Positions 27,823 through 36,817 of a stretch of 64,000 nucleotides of DNA are shown here, piece after piece; positions within the stretch are counted from its first letter, which is position 1; every line of letters begins with the position of its first letter. The translations under genes were made by a program, and so were the position numbers. The DNA is from Lyngbya aestuarii BL J (GTDB lineage Bacteria > Cyanobacteriota > Cyanobacteriia > Cyanobacteriales > Microcoleaceae). Location of the stretch: positions 26,305-90,304 of the forward strand of contig NZ_AUZM01000022.1 in assembly GCF_000478195.2 (NCBI RefSeq). Direction: 5' to 3'. Below the pieces are notes generated by a model. The model searched no databases, was not told the origin of the DNA, and was given only the letters and a program-made list of their open reading frames with translations.

Positions 27823-28338
27823 CTATTCGTATTGTAATAAAGTTACAATCGGTACATCGGGTAAATTTTTTCGTCCAGCTAAAGCAATTAATTCGATCAC
27901 AAAAGCAAAACCCACCAATTCACAGCCCGCTTTTTCGACCAATTGAGCGGTTGCTTGGGCGGTTCCGCCTGTCGCAATCAAATCATCAACAATTAACACT
28001 CGACTCCCAGAAGACATCGCATCTTGGTGCATTTCCAGGCAATCTTTGCCATACTCTAGCTGATATTCAACCGCATAGACAGGGGCGGGTAATTTTTTCG
28101 GTTTACGAACCGGGACAAAGCCAATCCCCAACTGGTAAGCCAGAGGAACACCAAATAAAAAGCCGCGAGACTCCATCCCGACAATATAATCTGGGGACAG
28201 AGAAGCACATTTTTCGCTAAGTTGGTCAATGGTATAGCGTAACCCTTTCGCATCAGACAACAAAGTTGTAATATCCCGGAAGACGATACCGGGCTGAGGA
28301 AAATCTGGAATATCACGAATCAGAGACTTGAGATCCAT
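27823..28338 (-). CDS. apt: Adenine phosphoribosyltransferase
   Basis: 171 residues, normal for the family. The PRPP-binding motif is [14 protein letters not shown]. The purine-site segments [18 protein letters not shown] and [14 protein letters not shown] are both present. The enzyme salvages adenine to AMP using PRPP in the cytoplasm. ATG 28338 gives the canonical start [17 protein letters not shown]. Confidence 0.95.
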   Translation of the reverse strand: MDLKSLIRDIPDFPQPGIVFRDITTLLSDAKGLRYTIDQLSEKCASLSPDYIVGMESRGFLFGVPLAYQLGIGFVPVRKPKKLPAPVYAVEYQLEYGKDCLEMHQDAMSSGSRVLIVDDLIATGGTAQATAQLVEKAGCELVGFAFVIELIALAGRKNLPDVPIVTLLQYE

Positions 28339-28713
28339 AAATCGTTAGGATAGGTGTTAGGGTTGATACTCCCACAGTTTGTTCTCGTGGGGTTTTCGGC
28401 TCGATTTTGGAAAGCCTTACCCTCATTATTAGGGTTATGGAGGCCAACGAGCAGGCGATTATATGCCTCAAAAATCCTACACTAGAAGGTTACAGGGTGA
28501 TTCAGTTTAGATTGCTGATCTGATGATTGCTTTTGTCTCCTGATTATCGGAGAAATTGCCCAAAAAATCTCATAATTGAGTTGATCGCGATCAATTTGTA
28601 TTAGATATGGATTCTAAAAATTGCGGGTATCCCTAAATGATGTCCTGTTCTGAGCAGTTATATTCTTTTCAATATTTCCTGTCCGTCGTGAATTCCGTTA
28701 ACCGTAAGTGTAA
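28339..28713. other. Divergent control region with perfect palindrome
   Basis: 375 bases between apt and the DUF3038 gene. A perfect 14-base palindrome TTGATCGCGATCAA lies at 28581-28594, about 120 bases before the DUF3038 start. It could be an operator; it contains a GATCGC core related to HIP1. No gene is seen. Confidence 0.4.
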
Positions 28714-29319
28714 ATGCAAGTAGAAAGTACCACCACCACAACCAACCCCATCATTTTGGACAGCTTACCGGATTTTCCTCTCTCCGATAAGGGATGTCCC
28801 CGTCGTACCCGTTTACAAATCGACTTGATGTTATTGGCGATTGAAGCATTATATCTTGGCGGTTCTGAACATATGCTAGCGTTGGTGTCCCAACTTGACC
28901 TGCAAGATATTATTAAAAATCGGGTGATCTTATGGCAACTTCGCAGTACGAACCCCCTACGCCGTAATAGTCAGCGACGCCCTCTCAGTCTGATAGAAGC
29001 CAAAGCGTTAGTCGTGATTATCTCAAATTTAGGCCGCAGATTAACCGTTCGGAATCGTCAGTTATTGATGGACTACGAACAAATGCAAAAGAAACAAATG
29101 CCCCTCAACCAGCATTTACAATTATCAAGTTATCTCGAACGTTTTCGCGCCCACTTCCGCAGTCGGATGAATCCTCGTAGAGCCGGAGTCATGGTTTATA
29201 GTTCAGATGAGAAGTTAGATGAACTGGCAATGGACTTGTTGAGGAAATTGCTGTTTTGTACGGGTACAAACGGAATGCAGAGATTTTGGATTAGTTTGTT
29301 TGATGGAGAAGTAGAATGA
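28714..29319 (+). CDS. DUF3038 family protein
   Basis: 201 residues, basic and helical. CPRRTRLQIDLMLLAIEALYLGGSEHML and the WQLRSTNPLRRNS segment match the cyanobacterial DUF3038 family as I remember it. It contains no signal peptide or membrane helix. Function is unknown. Its stop overlaps the start of the next gene by four bases (ATGA), which is the usual DUF3038-DUF4335 pairing. Confidence 0.75.
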   Translation: MQVESTTTTTNPIILDSLPDFPLSDKGCPRRTRLQIDLMLLAIEALYLGGSEHMLALVSQLDLQDIIKNRVILWQLRSTNPLRRNSQRRPLSLIEAKALVVIISNLGRRLTVRNRQLLMDYEQMQKKQMPLNQHLQLSSYLERFRAHFRSRMNPRRAGVMVYSSDEKLDELAMDLLRKLLFCTGTNGMQRFWISLFDGEVE

Positions 29320-30401
29320 CGATCGAACGCCAGTACAGTTTGCCCAACTGTAAACTGATTTTGCAAGGGTTAAGTGAGGCCAACAGCAACCCTAACGACA
29401 AACGCCCCTTGCTTTCGTTGCTGATGAATGCAGAATGTCATTTTGTGGGTCATCCTCAACCCGTGACAGGTGGACGAGATTTTTTTGAGAGTTTGGTTCA
29501 ACAAGTCAGTTTATATGCTCAAAGCTTTCTCAGTGGGATTTCCTCTCTGGAGTCTGTCGAGAGTCAGCGGGAAATTGTTCAAATGCAACGACTTGATGAA
29601 AATAAGCATCGGTTAGTGGTTAATGACCAGAAAACCGGAGAAGTTCAAGACGCTTCTACACCCAACCCCTCTATCCAACAAATTGATTTAAGTACGGTAC
29701 AACTGTTTGATCTCGTAGAAGCCGTCGATCAATTTTTTGCAGACTCGCGTACTCTACCGGAATTGTCGTTGCAGTTGCGCCCCGTTTCCAAACGAACCCT
29801 CAAAGCCGAAAAACCTGTAACTCAAAAAGCTCTACCTGCGGCGATTGGTATCTCCAGTTTAGCCGTGGCGGCGCTGGCTTTATTCTTTGTGCCGATTCCT
29901 GAAGTTCGTCGCCCAGAAGAACCTGTTCCCCAATCCCAAAGCCAATTAGAAACTCCCGAATCGCCTACAGCTAGCGGTTCCGATGATCCTCCGATCACAA
30001 CACCGACAGACACTCCAGAACCGTCTTTAGAGTCTAACCTCTCCCCTGTTGGGTCTATTAATGATCCCGTTGAAATTGAACGTCTACAAGCCTTATTATT
30101 TGAGGAAATTAACCGAGAATGGGTCACATCACCCACATTTATAGATCCGTTAATTTATCGGGTTAGCGTTGCCCCGGATGGTGCGATTGTCGGGTATAAA
30201 GCAGTTAATGAGATTACTCCGGCTACCGAAGATCAAATACCCTTACCAGAACTTCTGTACAAACCAGTCGGAAGTCGAACCCCTGATGAACCTCTAGCAG
30301 ACTATCAGGTGATTTTTAATCCGGATGGGATTTTGGATATTACACCCTGGAACAAGAAGACTCAAGACTCCCCTGCTTCTGACTCCATGAGTCCCGAGTA
30401 G
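29316..30401 (+). CDS. DUF4335 family membrane protein
   Basis: 361 residues. The N-terminal part (RQYSLPNCKLILQGLSE, QPVTGGRDFFESLVQQVSLYAQSFLSG) is the DUF4335 domain. One membrane helix follows at about 169-187 (LPAAIGISSLAVAALALFF), then a Pro/Ser/Thr-rich linker (about 195-245) and a C-terminal domain with strands (YRVSVAPDGAIVGYKAVNE). Function is unknown. The coupling to the DUF3038 gene suggests a joint complex at the inner membrane. Confidence 0.78.
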   Translation: MTIERQYSLPNCKLILQGLSEANSNPNDKRPLLSLLMNAECHFVGHPQPVTGGRDFFESLVQQVSLYAQSFLSGISSLESVESQREIVQMQRLDENKHRLVVNDQKTGEVQDASTPNPSIQQIDLSTVQLFDLVEAVDQFFADSRTLPELSLQLRPVSKRTLKAEKPVTQKALPAAIGISSLAVAALALFFVPIPEVRRPEEPVPQSQSQLETPESPTASGSDDPPITTPTDTPEPSLESNLSPVGSINDPVEIERLQALLFEEINREWVTSPTFIDPLIYRVSVAPDGAIVGYKAVNEITPATEDQIPLPELLYKPVGSRTPDEPLADYQVIFNPDGILDITPWNKKTQDSPASDSMSPE

Positions 30402-30587
30402 AACTTTTTGAGAGGTGTGTATGTGACTTAACCGGATCAAACGGAAATCCGACTGAAAATATTGATTAAGTTTGTTCGATGGAACCCCGGCTGCGCGCGC
30501 GCGTCGGACTAAAATTTGAGGGGTGAGGAGGTTGGGGAGGTTGGGAGTTAGAAAAATAGGGAGATGGGAAGACAGTGATCAGTATTC

Positions 30588-30631
30588 ACTTCATAACTTT
30601 TGACTTCTAACTTCATAACTTCTGACTTCTA
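30588..30631 (+). repeat. 22-bp tandem duplication
   Basis: Two adjacent 22-base units (30588-30609 and 30610-30631) differing at one position, built on ACTTCATAACTT. They lie in the 294-base gap before the OmpA-like gene. That gap also holds a CG-alternating run near 30492-30504 and a G/A-rich stretch. Confidence 0.75.
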
Positions 30632-30695
30632 AAACAGCCCTGATCCCTATCCCTGAATTTAAAGCACTTCTGCTTCTACCTCAGAAAATAGATCG

Positions 30696-31586
30696 ATGAC
30701 TAAATCCCCCCAAGCCAAAACAATTCGCCCCCCCAAGCCACGCCCGCCTATTTCTGTAATTTTGTTGTCGATTTTATTTCGGCTATTATTACTTGGAGTC
30801 GGAAGTGGTTTCGCCTGGGTTATTGGTATGGCGATCGCTCAAGTTTATCCGAGTAGTCGTTTACAGCCGCCTTTAGTCGAAAAACTGTTTGACAGGGGAC
30901 AGGAAACCGGAAATAGTTATCAGCTTAGTCCATCTTCGGAGTCTACTCCCTCTTTTCCCTCCCCCACAACTCCTCAAGTTCAACTCACATCTAGCGAACG
31001 TCAACAACTCCAAACCCAACTGCAAGAACTCCAAGAACAACTTAATACTCTGATTGGACGTACCGCCGCCTTAGAAACACAATTAGGAATTAGTCGTCCG
31101 AGTGAAACCCTAGAAAAACGTCTACAAATTGTTGATCGACAACTTTCTCTAACCGATGAGACTGTTCCTCTTTCTGCAACTCCCTCCCCCACCCCAACAC
31201 CGACTTCGACTCCAGCACAAACCCGTTTTCGGGCTTCTCAAGGTTTAGTGGTAACGCTTCCGAGTGATGTCTTATTTGAGACAAACACCAACAGTTTACG
31301 TCCCGGTGCGAGTGTCATTCTAGATACTTTAATTGCCGATTTAGAAAACTACAAAGGAGCCTCGGTACGGGTAGCGGCTCATACCGATGATACTGGAAAG
31401 GCTCAAGATAATCTCAGTCTATCGCTGCAACAAGCCGAAGCAATTGTTGCTTATCTCTCAACCGCTATCGGTTCAGAATATCATTGGGTGGCTATTGGTT
31501 ATGGAGAAGGTCAGCCCACCGTAGAAAATGATTCAACTACCAATAAACAGCTAAACCGACGTGTAGAAGTGGCAATTGCACCTTAA
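30696..31586 (+). CDS. OmpA-like peptidoglycan-associated protein with membrane anchor
   Basis: 296 residues. There is a basic proline-rich head, one membrane helix (about 18-50), a coiled coil (about 97-160; LQTQLQELQEQLNTLIGRTAALETQL), a short Ser/Pro/Thr linker (160-176) and a C-terminal OmpA domain (about 185-295). The OmpA domain shows VAAHTDDTGKAQDNLSLSLQQAEAI, the peptidoglycan-contact region. The helix is uncleaved in type, so the protein likely bridges the inner membrane and cell wall. The usual NGHTD motif reads AHTDD here. Its role in cell-envelope tethering is inferred. Confidence 0.85.
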   Translation: MTKSPQAKTIRPPKPRPPISVILLSILFRLLLLGVGSGFAWVIGMAIAQVYPSSRLQPPLVEKLFDRGQETGNSYQLSPSSESTPSFPSPTTPQVQLTSSERQQLQTQLQELQEQLNTLIGRTAALETQLGISRPSETLEKRLQIVDRQLSLTDETVPLSATPSPTPTPTSTPAQTRFRASQGLVVTLPSDVLFETNTNSLRPGASVILDTLIADLENYKGASVRVAAHTDDTGKAQDNLSLSLQQAEAIVAYLSTAIGSEYHWVAIGYGEGQPTVENDSTTNKQLNRRVEVAIAP

Positions 31587-31587
31587 A

Positions 31588-31626
31588 CAGGGAACACCGG
31601 ATCAGGGAACACCGGATCAGGGAACA
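31588..31626 (+). repeat. 15-bp tandem repeat (2.6 units)
   Basis: CAGGGAACACCGGAT occurs at 31588-31602 and 31603-31617 without mismatch, plus a partial third unit to 31626. It starts one base after the stop of the OmpA-like gene. Confidence 0.8.
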
Positions 31627-31700
31627 GCGCTTGCCTTGCGGCCCGGCGGTTTCCGGCGAGACTTAGTTTGCAATCTTAGGGAATAGGCAATTCTAAACCT

Positions 31701-31798
31701 CTGACCTCACGACTTCTGACCTCACGACTCCCCACCGATAACCCATCCGTTACCAAAAGGATTAACCCAAAAAACCCACCGACAACCCATCCGTTACC
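31701..31798 (+). repeat. Cluster of short direct repeats before fmt
   Basis: Two 15-base units CTGACCTCACGACT(T/C) at 31701-31715 and 31716-31730. They are followed by two 23-base copies (31732-31754 and 31776-31798) that share ACCCATCCGTTACC and differ at one base. Confidence 0.75.
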
Positions 31799-31820
31799 CA
31801 TCCCCATCTCCCTCTCTGCT

Positions 31821-32804
31821 ATGAAAATCATCTTTTTTGGTACTCCCTTATTTGCGGTTCCCAGTCTAGAAAAATTATTGCATCACCCCGAATTTGAAGT
31901 CTTAGCTGTTGTCACTCAGCCCGATAAACGGCGAGGACGAGGGAGCAAGTTAACCCCGTCTCCCGTCAAAGCATTGGCTGTTGAGCATCAAATACCCGTC
32001 TGGCAGCCGAAACGAATCAAAAAACATCCAGAAACCCTTTCTCGCCTCAAACAAGCCCAAGCTGATGCGTTTGTTGTGGTTGCCTACGGACAGATTTTAT
32101 CACCCGAAATCTTACAAATGCCTCGTCTGGGCTGTATCAATGGTCATGGTTCGATTTTACCGGAGTATCGCGGCGCCGCCCCCATTCAATGGTGTCTTTA
32201 CAATGGTGAGAAGTCAACCGGAATTACAACGATGTTGATGGATGCAGGAATGGATACCGGGCCAATGCTACTCAAGCAGTCTACTCCGATTGGACTCTTG
32301 GATCATGCGATTAATTTAGCTGAACGCTTATCGAGTATAACTGCCGATTTATTAGTCGAAACACTCATCAAGCTAGATCGTGGAGACATTCAACCCACAC
32401 CTCAAGACGACACTCAAGCCACCTACGCCCCCCTGATTCAACCCGTATATTATCGCTTAGACTGGTCAAAATCAGCACTCGCCCTTCATAACCAAGTCCG
32501 GGGTTTTTTCCCCAACTGCGTGACCCCATTTCGCGAACAAGCCTTAAAAATTAGTGGGACTATTCCTTTAGGAGTAAAACTTCCCTCAGAACTCCAAGAA
32601 CTCGAACAGCAATGGCCTACATTGTCACAATTATCGGGAAAACAGGGAGAAATTCTCCACATTGTTAAACGCTTCGGGCCAGTTGTACAAACCGGAGACG
32701 GATTATTATTATTGCAGGAAGTTAAACTCGCTGGAAAACGCACTCAGTCAGGTTGGGACTTTGCTAATGGAACCCGTCTCGCTTCTGGAGAAATCTTGAG
32801 CTAG
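31821..32804 (+). CDS. fmt: Methionyl-tRNA formyltransferase
   Basis: 327 residues, standard size. The formyl-transferase core is complete: [14 protein letters not shown] at the start, [20 protein letters not shown] with catalytic Asn107 and His109, and the DAGMDTGP segment with Asp145. The C-terminal OB-like tRNA-binding part follows from about 205. It formylates initiator Met-tRNA using 10-formyl-tetrahydrofolate. The HGS variant around the catalytic His resembles other cyanobacterial copies. Confidence 0.95.
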   Translation: MKIIFFGTPLFAVPSLEKLLHHPEFEVLAVVTQPDKRRGRGSKLTPSPVKALAVEHQIPVWQPKRIKKHPETLSRLKQAQADAFVVVAYGQILSPEILQMPRLGCINGHGSILPEYRGAAPIQWCLYNGEKSTGITTMLMDAGMDTGPMLLKQSTPIGLLDHAINLAERLSSITADLLVETLIKLDRGDIQPTPQDDTQATYAPLIQPVYYRLDWSKSALALHNQVRGFFPNCVTPFREQALKISGTIPLGVKLPSELQELEQQWPTLSQLSGKQGEILHIVKRFGPVVQTGDGLLLLQEVKLAGKRTQSGWDFANGTRLASGEILS

Positions 32805-33123
32805 AATTAGGGAGAATCTTTAGATTCAACTCCCATTCGGGTCACGACTTCTATCGCCAAAACTGAATATTGATTGGAAAGACATCCAGATTGGGTCGTT
32901 CACGTCTTGAATAGATTCAGAGAAACCGTTTTTCAGTCAATTGTTACTTCGACTTCATTGCTGTTTTGAAGTACGGTTTTTGAGTTTAATTTCATCTCAA
33001 GATTGGGTGATGGGTAGAGAGATAATACGACTGCCCTTTTTTTGGGCTTCTCTTTCCAAAAGCATCTGTTTTAGACTAGGATAGAGCAAAAATAGTAGCA
33101 GTATAATTTAGCGGAACGTTGCG
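32805..33123 (+). other. Non-coding stretch before the STAS-sugar transferase gene
   Basis: 319 bases, no open frame of interest and no clear terminator. The start region of the next gene is AT-rich (33090-33115), a plausible promoter. Confidence 0.4.
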
Positions 33124-34128
33124 ATGGTTAGCCAAACTCCCCAGGTGAATTTTGAAGTCATTATCCAAGAAAATATTACCTATATTCATCTTCCGGTTCG
33201 CTTGAGTATCTTGGAAGCGGTTGCTTTCAAAACCACCTGTCAAGAACTCATCAGTGCTGATCCGACTCCTGAAAAAATCATCCTTGATTTTAGCCAAACA
33301 ACATTCCTTGATAGTAGCGGTGTGGGTGCTTTGATTAGCAATCTCAAAGCCGCCAAAGCAAAGGAGATTGAGCTGATTTTAACCAATGTTGGCCCTCAAG
33401 TGATGGCGGTGTTTTCGCTAACCTCTCTCGATCAAGTCCTAACGATTGAGCAACAGCCCGATCCCACTCCTTTTACAGAGAATAAGCCGCCGATTAATAA
33501 TAATCAGCTTCCTATCACTCATCCGTCGGTTCGATCTTGGGTCAAACGTTTAATTGATATTGTTGGGGCAATTGTCGGATTAGGAATTACGGGGATTTTA
33601 TCAATTCCCATTATTATCGCCATTAAACGCGATAGTTCCGGGCCGATTTTCTTCGGTCAAGTTCGGTGTGGTTGGATGGGTAAAAAGTTCCGGATGTGGA
33701 AATTTCGGTCAATGACTGCGGATGCGGAAAAACGTAAACACGAAGTCCCCAATGAAGCCACTGGTCATATTTTCAAAAATACAAACGATCCTCGCATTAC
33801 AAAAGTCGGTCGTTTTTTACGGCGGACCAGTTTAGATGAACTTCCTCAATTTTGGAATGTTTTACAAGGAGATATGAGTTTAGTGGGAACTCGTCCTCCA
33901 ACTCCAGATGAAGTGGAACGATATGAAGTTCCCCAATGGCAACGCTTAGATGTTAAACCCGGAATGACAGGAGAATGGCAAGTTAATGGTCGTTCTCAAA
34001 TCAAGGATTTTGAAGATATCATTCGTCTGGATTTGAAATACCAAGAAAACTGGAGTTTGATGTATGATCTACAACTCATTTTTAAAACTATAATGATCTT
34101 ATTCCAGAAAAATAGTGGTGCAATGTAA
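33124..34128 (+). CDS. STAS domain fused to polyprenyl-phosphate sugar-1-phosphate transferase
   Basis: 334 residues in two modules. Residues 8-110 are a STAS anti-sigma-antagonist domain with the phosphorylation loop FLDSSGVGAL (Ser64/Ser65, matching the SpoIIAA serine). After a linker (111-137), residues 138-334 form a small monotopic sugar-phosphate transferase. That module has one membrane-inserted helix (about 143-168), the FRMWKFRSM motif, the RRTSLDELPQFWNVLQGDMSLVGTRP block with the Asp-Glu pair, and PGMTGEWQVNGRS. Such enzymes start exopolysaccharide chains on undecaprenyl phosphate. The STAS part suggests that priming is controlled by a partner switch. The anti-sigma-type kinase gene follows after 8 bases. 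Confidence 0.9.
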   Translation: MVSQTPQVNFEVIIQENITYIHLPVRLSILEAVAFKTTCQELISADPTPEKIILDFSQTTFLDSSGVGALISNLKAAKAKEIELILTNVGPQVMAVFSLTSLDQVLTIEQQPDPTPFTENKPPINNNQLPITHPSVRSWVKRLIDIVGAIVGLGITGILSIPIIIAIKRDSSGPIFFGQVRCGWMGKKFRMWKFRSMTADAEKRKHEVPNEATGHIFKNTNDPRITKVGRFLRRTSLDELPQFWNVLQGDMSLVGTRPPTPDEVERYEVPQWQRLDVKPGMTGEWQVNGRSQIKDFEDIIRLDLKYQENWSLMYDLQLIFKTIMILFQKNSGAM

Positions 34129-34136
34129 TCAGATGC

Positions 34137-34583
34137 ATGGGAGATGACACACTTGTGGTGCGATCGCATTTTCAGGTTCAGACCGATCTGAATGCCCTGA
34201 ATGAGATTCTACAATGGTTTGAAAAGCAGACATCTACCTATCTATCTGAGGAGCTTTTATATCAATGTAAAATTGCTCTGACAGAAGGCTTTACCAATGT
34301 AGTTCGCCATGCTCATCGCACCCTTTTACCAACAACACCAATTGATCTAGAAGTCACGATTTTTTCCGATTACATTGAAATCCGAATTTGGGATCTCGGT
34401 CAACCTTTTGATTTAGAACAGACTCTCCAGTGTGTTCGTCATTTACATACAGATCCCCTCGCACATGAGGGAAGTCGTGGACTTCTATTTATGCAAAAAT
34501 TAACGGATGAGTTGATCTATACCCGCACAAACGATGATCGTAATTGTTTGTTAATGCGAAAACAAATTGATTCATCTCATTAA
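34137..34583 (+). CDS. Anti-sigma-factor-type serine kinase (RsbW/SpoIIAB-like HATPase)
   Basis: 148 residues, a bare HATPase_c domain. The N-box is ALTEGFTNVVRHAH (Glu50, Asn54), the G1 box is IWDLGQPFD (Asp86, Gly88), and the G2 box is EGSRGLLFMQKL (Gly112, Gly115). These kinases bind and phosphorylate STAS partners. The gene starts 8 bases after the STAS-sugar transferase stop, so the two almost surely form a pair. That the kinase acts on the STAS serine of its neighbour is inference. No sigma factor or PP2C phosphatase lies nearby. Confidence 0.88.
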   Translation: MGDDTLVVRSHFQVQTDLNALNEILQWFEKQTSTYLSEELLYQCKIALTEGFTNVVRHAHRTLLPTTPIDLEVTIFSDYIEIRIWDLGQPFDLEQTLQCVRHLHTDPLAHEGSRGLLFMQKLTDELIYTRTNDDRNCLLMRKQIDSSH

Positions 34584-34795
34584 TTTTTGCTCGGGGAGCA
34601 TCTACTCTTAGTTAAATTTTCCAAATGCAACAATAGGTTTTTCTCTAAACTGAGCGGGATTATATCCGATTTCATAGCCTATTTTTGGGCTGAAAATTTG
34701 AGAGCTAAAGAGAGAGCGATGACGACTTTAAACCCAACCCCTTGATCTTGCCACCCTCCAGAAACTCTGTACAATGAAACCGATAAACCCAAATC

Positions 34796-35353
34796 ATGGA
34801 CAAAAGTCTGTCTGATTGGAAATTACTGGATCGCTTTGTCGAAATGCGTTCGGCTTGGCTGACGCTTATTGGTGAACATTTCCAAGATCATCAAGGGAAA
34901 AACCGAGAATATTGGCGAGTGGAAAAAGCAGATTCTGTCGTCATTTTAACGATCAAGTCTGATCAGTTTTTACTTCCTCTTCCGGCCTATCGCCCAGGTC
35001 TAAATCAATTGACTCTTGATTTTCCTGGAGGACGAATTCCCTCCCATAAAACACCTGAAACTACAGTTCCAGATATCCTCAAACGAGAGTTAGGAATCGT
35101 TCCCAAAGATATCATTCAACTCACTGCTTTAAATACGGTCGGTTGGGCGATTAATAGTTCTTTTTCTAATCAAAAACTTTACGGCTTTGCAGTCAAGATT
35201 CACCCTGATACTGCGATCTGTCCTGACAAAATTGGTGCAACTTATCCTCTCAATTATTTGGGGATTCAAAGTCTACTTCAAGATTTGACCTGTCTCCAAT
35301 GTCGATCAATCGTGTTAGAATGGCAAAGGCTTTTTTATCATAAAAATACTTAA
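34796..35353 (+). CDS. Nudix-like hydrolase with degenerate Nudix box
   Basis: 185 residues. The fold fits Nudix ADP-sugar pyrophosphatases: a strand VEKADSVVILTIKSDQFLL, then the box region FPGGRIPSHKTPE...LKRELGI. In a true box (Gx5Ex7REUxEExGU) two glutamates follow RE-L; here the sequence is RELGIVPKD, so the metal-binding pair is missing. The protein may bind but not hydrolyse its ligand. It is separated by 212 bases from the kinase gene. Confidence 0.65.
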   Translation: MDKSLSDWKLLDRFVEMRSAWLTLIGEHFQDHQGKNREYWRVEKADSVVILTIKSDQFLLPLPAYRPGLNQLTLDFPGGRIPSHKTPETTVPDILKRELGIVPKDIIQLTALNTVGWAINSSFSNQKLYGFAVKIHPDTAICPDKIGATYPLNYLGIQSLLQDLTCLQCRSIVLEWQRLFYHKNT

Positions 35354-35524
35354 AAATCTGCCCATTTTAATAACGGTTTGCTAAAGGATCAGCTTTGATC
35401 TTAATCTTGTAATAGGAAATACAAACAATAATGCTACACATCTTTCTCCCTACCTCCCCACCTCCCCACCTCCCCATCGATCATTTGTAGCAAATATTTA
35501 AGGATTTCATATAATTCTATAGTT

Positions 35525-35550
35525 TAGAGACGCTCCAGAGAACGCCTCTA
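35525..35550. repeat. Degenerate palindromic intergenic repeat
   Basis: TAGAGACG (35525-35532) and CGCCTCTA (35543-35550) pair with one mismatch. Just before it (about 35451-35477) ACCTCCCC is tandemly repeated. The gap 35354-35614 holds nothing else. Confidence 0.5.
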
Positions 35551-35614
35551 CCCAAACTCGATTTATAAATAAGTCTGACTTCATTCACAAAAAAATCACA
35601 CCACACCAATCATT

Positions 35615-36649
35615 TTACGATCCAATCGATAAAGGTTCAGGCTTCAATAATTCCGTCAACATTTCCGCTGGAGGCTCACTATAGGGCCAAGCAAAAGCAT
35701 GACGAAAAGCAGCCCGTTGACAGGCTTGTAATTGTCGAAAATCAATAATATCCAGCGTTAACAAATTCTCATACTCAAACGGTAAACGGACGTTATGCAG
35801 TCCTGCATTATCAGTACAAATGGCAATATCAACCCCCGCCTCAAAACACCGTTCAAATACAACTTTAAGCTCACGGATATCGTCCAACGTTCCTGTCTTA
35901 ATATAAGTCGTCGGACACACTTCTAAACATTGTTTTTGGCTGGCTAATTCGCTTAATAATTCTGGATATTTTAACGGAATTTGAATGCCATGACCAATTC
36001 GCATTAAATAGGGGAGGAGTTCCGGATAACAACCGTCGGCTGTTTCATAAACGTGACCTGTTGTTTTTAGTCCTTTTGATCGCGCATACTTGTACAAACC
36101 AACAAACTCATCTAAGCGATCGCGATAGTGAGCATCTCCCCCTGCTAAATCCACTGCACAGACATATTGAGGCATTTGCGCCGCTAAGTCAACAATGGCT
36201 TTGTTCACCTCGTAGGGAAGCCGAGAGTGCATACAGAGAATTTGACTGGTAACAATCGGATACTCGTTCAACTGGCTGGCTTTCCCGACAATTTCCACGA
36301 CCATGGCCATCGCTTCAATCCGTTCAGATTGACTGAGATGTTCCGGGGTTCGTAGGTAGGGAGTATAACGCAGTTCTAGATAAGCCAGATTTTCAAAAGT
36401 GTACGCCCCCCGCATCAACCGACAAATAAAATAGGGTAATGTCTCAGCCGTTTGGACGTGTTCCACCATCGTATGCAGTTCTAGATACTCATCGAGAGTA
36501 TTACGAGGTTTGGTGTAAAACGCCTCAAAGTCTGCGTATTGGGGAAACTTTTCGGCTAAGTCGTCATTGTGGCGTCGGAAGTACCGCCAGAGAATACGGG
36601 GTACAACTGAACCCCCCAAGTGGCGATGTAATTCTGCGTGTAAGGTCAT
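35615..36649 (-). CDS. Adenosine deaminase-family amidohydrolase
   Basis: 344 residues, TIM-barrel deaminase. The metal and catalytic motifs are in order: AELHRHLGGS (ELHxHL of the family), TGHVYET (family HAGE position), RIGHG, and ICTDNAG (family STDDP position). The last motif has Asn where the second aspartate usually sits, and HVYE replaces HAGE. Adenosine deamination is therefore not certain; related enzymes act on other purine compounds. It is divergent from purA, an enzyme of adenine nucleotide synthesis, which fits a purine role. Confidence 0.8.
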   Translation of the reverse strand: MTLHAELHRHLGGSVVPRILWRYFRRHNDDLAEKFPQYADFEAFYTKPRNTLDEYLELHTMVEHVQTAETLPYFICRLMRGAYTFENLAYLELRYTPYLRTPEHLSQSERIEAMAMVVEIVGKASQLNEYPIVTSQILCMHSRLPYEVNKAIVDLAAQMPQYVCAVDLAGGDAHYRDRLDEFVGLYKYARSKGLKTTGHVYETADGCYPELLPYLMRIGHGIQIPLKYPELLSELASQKQCLEVCPTTYIKTGTLDDIRELKVVFERCFEAGVDIAICTDNAGLHNVRLPFEYENLLTLDIIDFRQLQACQRAAFRHAFAWPYSEPPAEMLTELLKPEPLSIGS

Positions 36650-36817
36650 AGGAGTTTTAACTTAAATGATTAATCGTTCGCGCGTGAATTTCTGGTTATA
36701 CTTCTAATCTTAACAAATCTTAATAATTCTCCCGTTACAAAAATTCATTTGACAGAAATCAGGTTAGGTGATGATAATTAGGATTTGTGTAAACTAGAAG
36801 CTTGGCGTAGAATTCCC

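Noticed and set aside
30492..30504. CG-alternating run as Z-DNA or regulatory site
   Set aside because: Too short and without other support; a similar run occurs inside purA near 37686.
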